14,106 bases of DNA, taken from Helicobacter sp. (lineage in GTDB: Bacteria; Campylobacterota; Campylobacteria; Campylobacterales; Helicobacteraceae). Below, one piece after another: positions 12,083 through 14,106 of this stretch; the first letter of the stretch is position 1, and every line of letters starts with the position of its first letter. Made by a program: the position numbers and the translations under genes. The stretch lies in assembly GCF_022511165.1 (NCBI RefSeq), contig NZ_JAFLSB010000035.1, positions 1 to 14,106 of the forward strand, written 5' to 3'. The notes beneath the pieces were generated by a model. That model had not been told where the DNA came from. It made no database searches and saw nothing but the letters and a program-made list of their open reading frames with translations.

Positions 12083-14106
12083 TTAAGGCTCTTTTATCTC
12101 ATAGCCATTTTTAAGAATCCACCAACTTAACGCAGTAGCTTGCTCTAGTCGCTTATAGAGAGATTTGGCAAGCTCTTCATCATCTTGATAAGCTGCCGTG
12201 CTATGAAAATACTCAATAGTATCTTTGTTGGCAATAAATCTATCTGTGGCAACTGCAAAATACCCAAGTGCGCTATTTTTCTCATTAAGCGCAATATCAT
12301 TATTCCCCACAAGAGATGTACCAAAGCTATGATATACATAGCCATTAGGCGCGGTAAGCTCTAAAATACTTGGCAAAATATCAATATGTGAGCCAATATT
12401 TGTATTTTTCTTAATCTCAAGTATAGGAGAGTAGATAATGAATGGAATTGTATTGCTTACCTTAATCGAAGTGCTTGTTTTTGGATATTCTCTATCATAA
12501 TGATCCCCTGTGATAACAAAAAGAGAATCTGGCAATACACGCGAGACTTCTTGGATAAACTGCGTAATCATCTTATCTTGATACCAAATATGCCCAAAAA
12601 GTCGCACATCTTGCTTGTCGTAATTCCCTTGTTCAAGGAATTGCTTTATCAAATCAAGCGGCACACTAAATTGCTCTAAAGGCACATCATAGGGGGGGTG
12701 ATTAGAGGTTGTAAGAATCATATTAAAACTTGGCGTGCCTCTATTTTTAAAGGTATTATCGCGTATAAAACTATAGAGATAATGATCATATGCTCCCCAC
12801 AAGCCCTCATAGGGGGTAGGATAGCCATTGAATTTTGCATTTTCAATAATATGCGTATTGTAATACATTTTTTCAAATCCCTGTGCAGCAGTGTATTGGT
12901 CAAGCTTTTGCCAAATACCGCTCCCCCCATAATAGAAATTTGTTTTATAGCCCAAATCTTTCATCACCACACCCGGCGCGCTCACAAAAGGCTGCAGTGT
13001 GCCCACAATGGAATTTACAGGTATTTCTGTCTGCAATAACCCTGTAAGCTGCACATCTAGGCTCTTAATGGTGCCACCTCCATTTTCTAAAAATACGCCA
13101 ATCTTTGCTCCGTGAGAATCTGTAAGTAAAGACTTTAATCCTGAAGTTAAGCCAATTTCATCAAATTCTTTATCAAAATGCCATTCACTTAGAGATTCTG
13201 CGATGATATAAAATATATGATCAATCTTTCCTGTGCTATTATTTGCTACTTTTTTAGCGAGTAAATCCCTTAAATCATATTGTGTCTGCTCTCCATCTAG
13301 CTCAAAATATTCTCTCACTACCTCAAGCGGACTTTGGGAAGTGTAATCACTGAAATGGGAATTTGAAATCCTTGCATAGCCACGATATACAAGATATAAA
13401 TCACGAGCTGCGCCCACTGAAACCTTACGCAAAAAAGGATTCTCCACGGGCTTTACTGCTTGGTCTAAACTCACGCCTTTAATACTAAAGCCAGAATTAA
13501 TGCTAAAAAGCATCAAAAGTGCAAAAATAATAAACCAAATAATCGCAGAGAGAAAAGATTCGTTGCGTGTAGAGCGGGAATGTATAGAGCTTAGAGGGTC
13601 ATAGCCATACTCACGCGTGATTTTGCCAGAGATTTTTGTATAAAAATAAGCAAATATAAGTGAAAATATAAGCCATACAATCACTTTGGTGCTGATGCCA
13701 TATTCTCCGCTTATGCCGGTTTGAAAGATAGCTCTTCTATCATCAAAGATTAAGCCTAAAAGATGCGCATTAAATACATCATCAAAAATCTCATAAAATA
13801 CAACTTCTGCAATCCCTACAAAAAACACTAAAAATACAACACAAATCGCATAAATCCACAAAAATATCCACCGAGCTTGTGTCCAAAAAAACAATAAACC
13901 AATGAAAAAATACAAAGCAACAAAAGTCGCTACAGCCCTTGAATCATAGCGCAATCCATTCATAAAGGTAGTAACATACTCACCAAAGCCCTTTACCTCG
14001 CCTATGGCATTATGATACACCCCAGCATACAGCACAAAAAAAAGCTTCACTACAAAGAATAAAACAAATAAGAAAAGAGCAAAGATAATTGATTGAACAA
14101 GCAGCT
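12083..14106 (-). CDS. LtaS-like sulfatase-fold membrane enzyme (phosphoglycerol/phosphoethanolamine transferase type), 5' end outside window
   Basis: The frame has no stop up to the right edge. The upstream codons read hydrophobic residues (L-L-V-Q-S-I-I-F-A-L-F-L-F-V-L-F-F), so the true start lies beyond 14106; the GTG at 14050 is probably internal. Numbered from that GTG, further membrane segments lie at about 40-58, 61-85, 122-137 and 166-185. The catalytic domain begins near 277. The metal-binding and nucleophile positions of lipoteichoic acid synthase-type enzymes are visible: Glu285 in I-A-E-S-L, Thr327 in G-G-G-T-I-K-S as nucleophile, His451 in S-N-H-P-P-Y, and Asp516-His517 in T-G-D-H. 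Such enzymes move phosphoglycerol or phosphoethanolamine from lipids onto glycans or lipid A outside the inner membrane. The acceptor here is unknown. It precedes mnmD by three bases. Confidence 0.85.
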   Translation of the reverse strand, partial: LLVQSIIFALFLFVLFFVVKLFFVLYAGVYHNAIGEVKGFGEYVTTFMNGLRYDSRAVATFVALYFFIGLLFFWTQARWIFLWIYAICVVFLVFFVGIAEVVFYEIFDDVFNAHLLGLIFDDRRAIFQTGISGEYGISTKVIVWLIFSLIFAYFYTKISGKITREYGYDPLSSIHSRSTRNESFLSAIIWFIIFALLMLFSINSGFSIKGVSLDQAVKPVENPFLRKVSVGAARDLYLVYRGYARISNSHFSDYTSQSPLEVVREYFELDGEQTQYDLRDLLAKKVANNSTGKIDHIFYIIAESLSEWHFDKEFDEIGLTSGLKSLLTDSHGAKIGVFLENGGGTIKSLDVQLTGLLQTEIPVNSIVGTLQPFVSAPGVVMKDLGYKTNFYYGGSGIWQKLDQYTAAQGFEKMYYNTHIIENAKFNGYPTPYEGLWGAYDHYLYSFIRDNTFKNRGTPSFNMILTTSNHPPYDVPLEQFSVPLDLIKQFLEQGNYDKQDVRLFGHIWYQDKMITQFIQEVSRVLPDSLFVITGDHYDREYPKTSTSIKVSNTIPFIIYSPILEIKKNTNIGSHIDILPSILELTAPNGYVYHSFGTSLVGNNDIALNEKNSALGYFAVATDRFIANKDTIEYFHSTAAYQDDEELAKSLYKRLEQATALSWWILKNGYEIKEP

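Larger units (their letters stand above)
101..13199. repeat. Dispersed over-represented heptamer AGATTCT/AGAATCT
   Basis: By eye I count 30 copies over both strands. Examples are at 101, 174, 662, 1618, 2714, 2875, 2896, 3152, 3468, 3967, 4248, 4667, 4851, 5004, 5567, 5837, 6665, 7698, 7730, 8004, 8012, 8046, 8833, 9310, 9619, 10016, 10290, 12524, 13115 and 13193. At about 38% GC roughly three would be expected. Copies lie in genes on both strands and in gaps, with none between about 10297 and 12523. Six are outside the recognised genes, five of these in the xseA/cbrA gap. Confidence 0.6.

Noticed and set aside
12698..13039. 113-residue plus-strand frame inside the LtaS-like gene
   Set aside because: It is opposite the conserved catalytic domain and shows no domain of its own.

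Overview
The window is 14.1 kb of AT-rich chromosome, very probably from a Helicobacter, and most likely an enterohepatic species. The evidence is the gene content. There is a UPF0323-type lipoprotein next to a glutathionylspermidine-synthase-like ligase. There is a short (281-residue) biotin synthase immediately followed by a YihY/BrkB membrane protein, a pairing I also recall from H. pylori. Extended -10 promoters of the TGn-TAnnAT type recur. Species assignment is inference. I see no phage, transposase, CRISPR array, tRNA or rRNA.

Layout. 1-3264 (minus): mnmG (tRNA wobble-uridine modification), then a lipoprotein, then the start of an ATP-grasp glutathionylspermidine-synthase-like gene that leaves the left edge. 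3409-5012 (plus): a Crp/Fnr-family regulator, a possible 26-codon leader ORF, and a DUF3943 envelope protein. 5079-7648 (minus): cbrA (geranylgeranyl-reductase-family FAD enzyme) followed by a CCA-adding enzyme/poly(A)-polymerase-family gene whose conserved C-terminus lies in the -1 frame. 7649-8094: the only large gap; it carries a strong plus-strand RNA hairpin of unknown identity and a nest of AGATTCT/AGAATCT inverted repeats. 8095-9366 (minus): xseA. 9484-11222 (plus): bioB and the YihY/BrkB gene. 11261-14106 (minus): an LtaS-like sulfatase-fold membrane enzyme, open at the right edge, followed by a stand-alone MnmD methyltransferase.

How the genes work together. Three genes act on tRNA: mnmG and mnmD are successive steps at wobble U34, and the CCA-adding enzyme completes 3' ends. 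Others concern the envelope (lipoprotein, DUF3943 protein, LtaS-like enzyme, YihY/BrkB) or redox and cofactor chemistry (cbrA, bioB).

Points most worth a second look: the -1 frame C-terminal tail of the CCA enzyme at a GGGAAAG heptamer; the unassigned structured RNA at 7842-7916; the lipoprotein ending in Ser-Met-Gly-Gly one base upstream of a ligase whose relatives act on a C-terminal glycine carboxylate; a 22-bp dyad over the lipoprotein promoter; and a roughly ten-fold excess of the heptamer AGATTCT/AGAATCT across the window.
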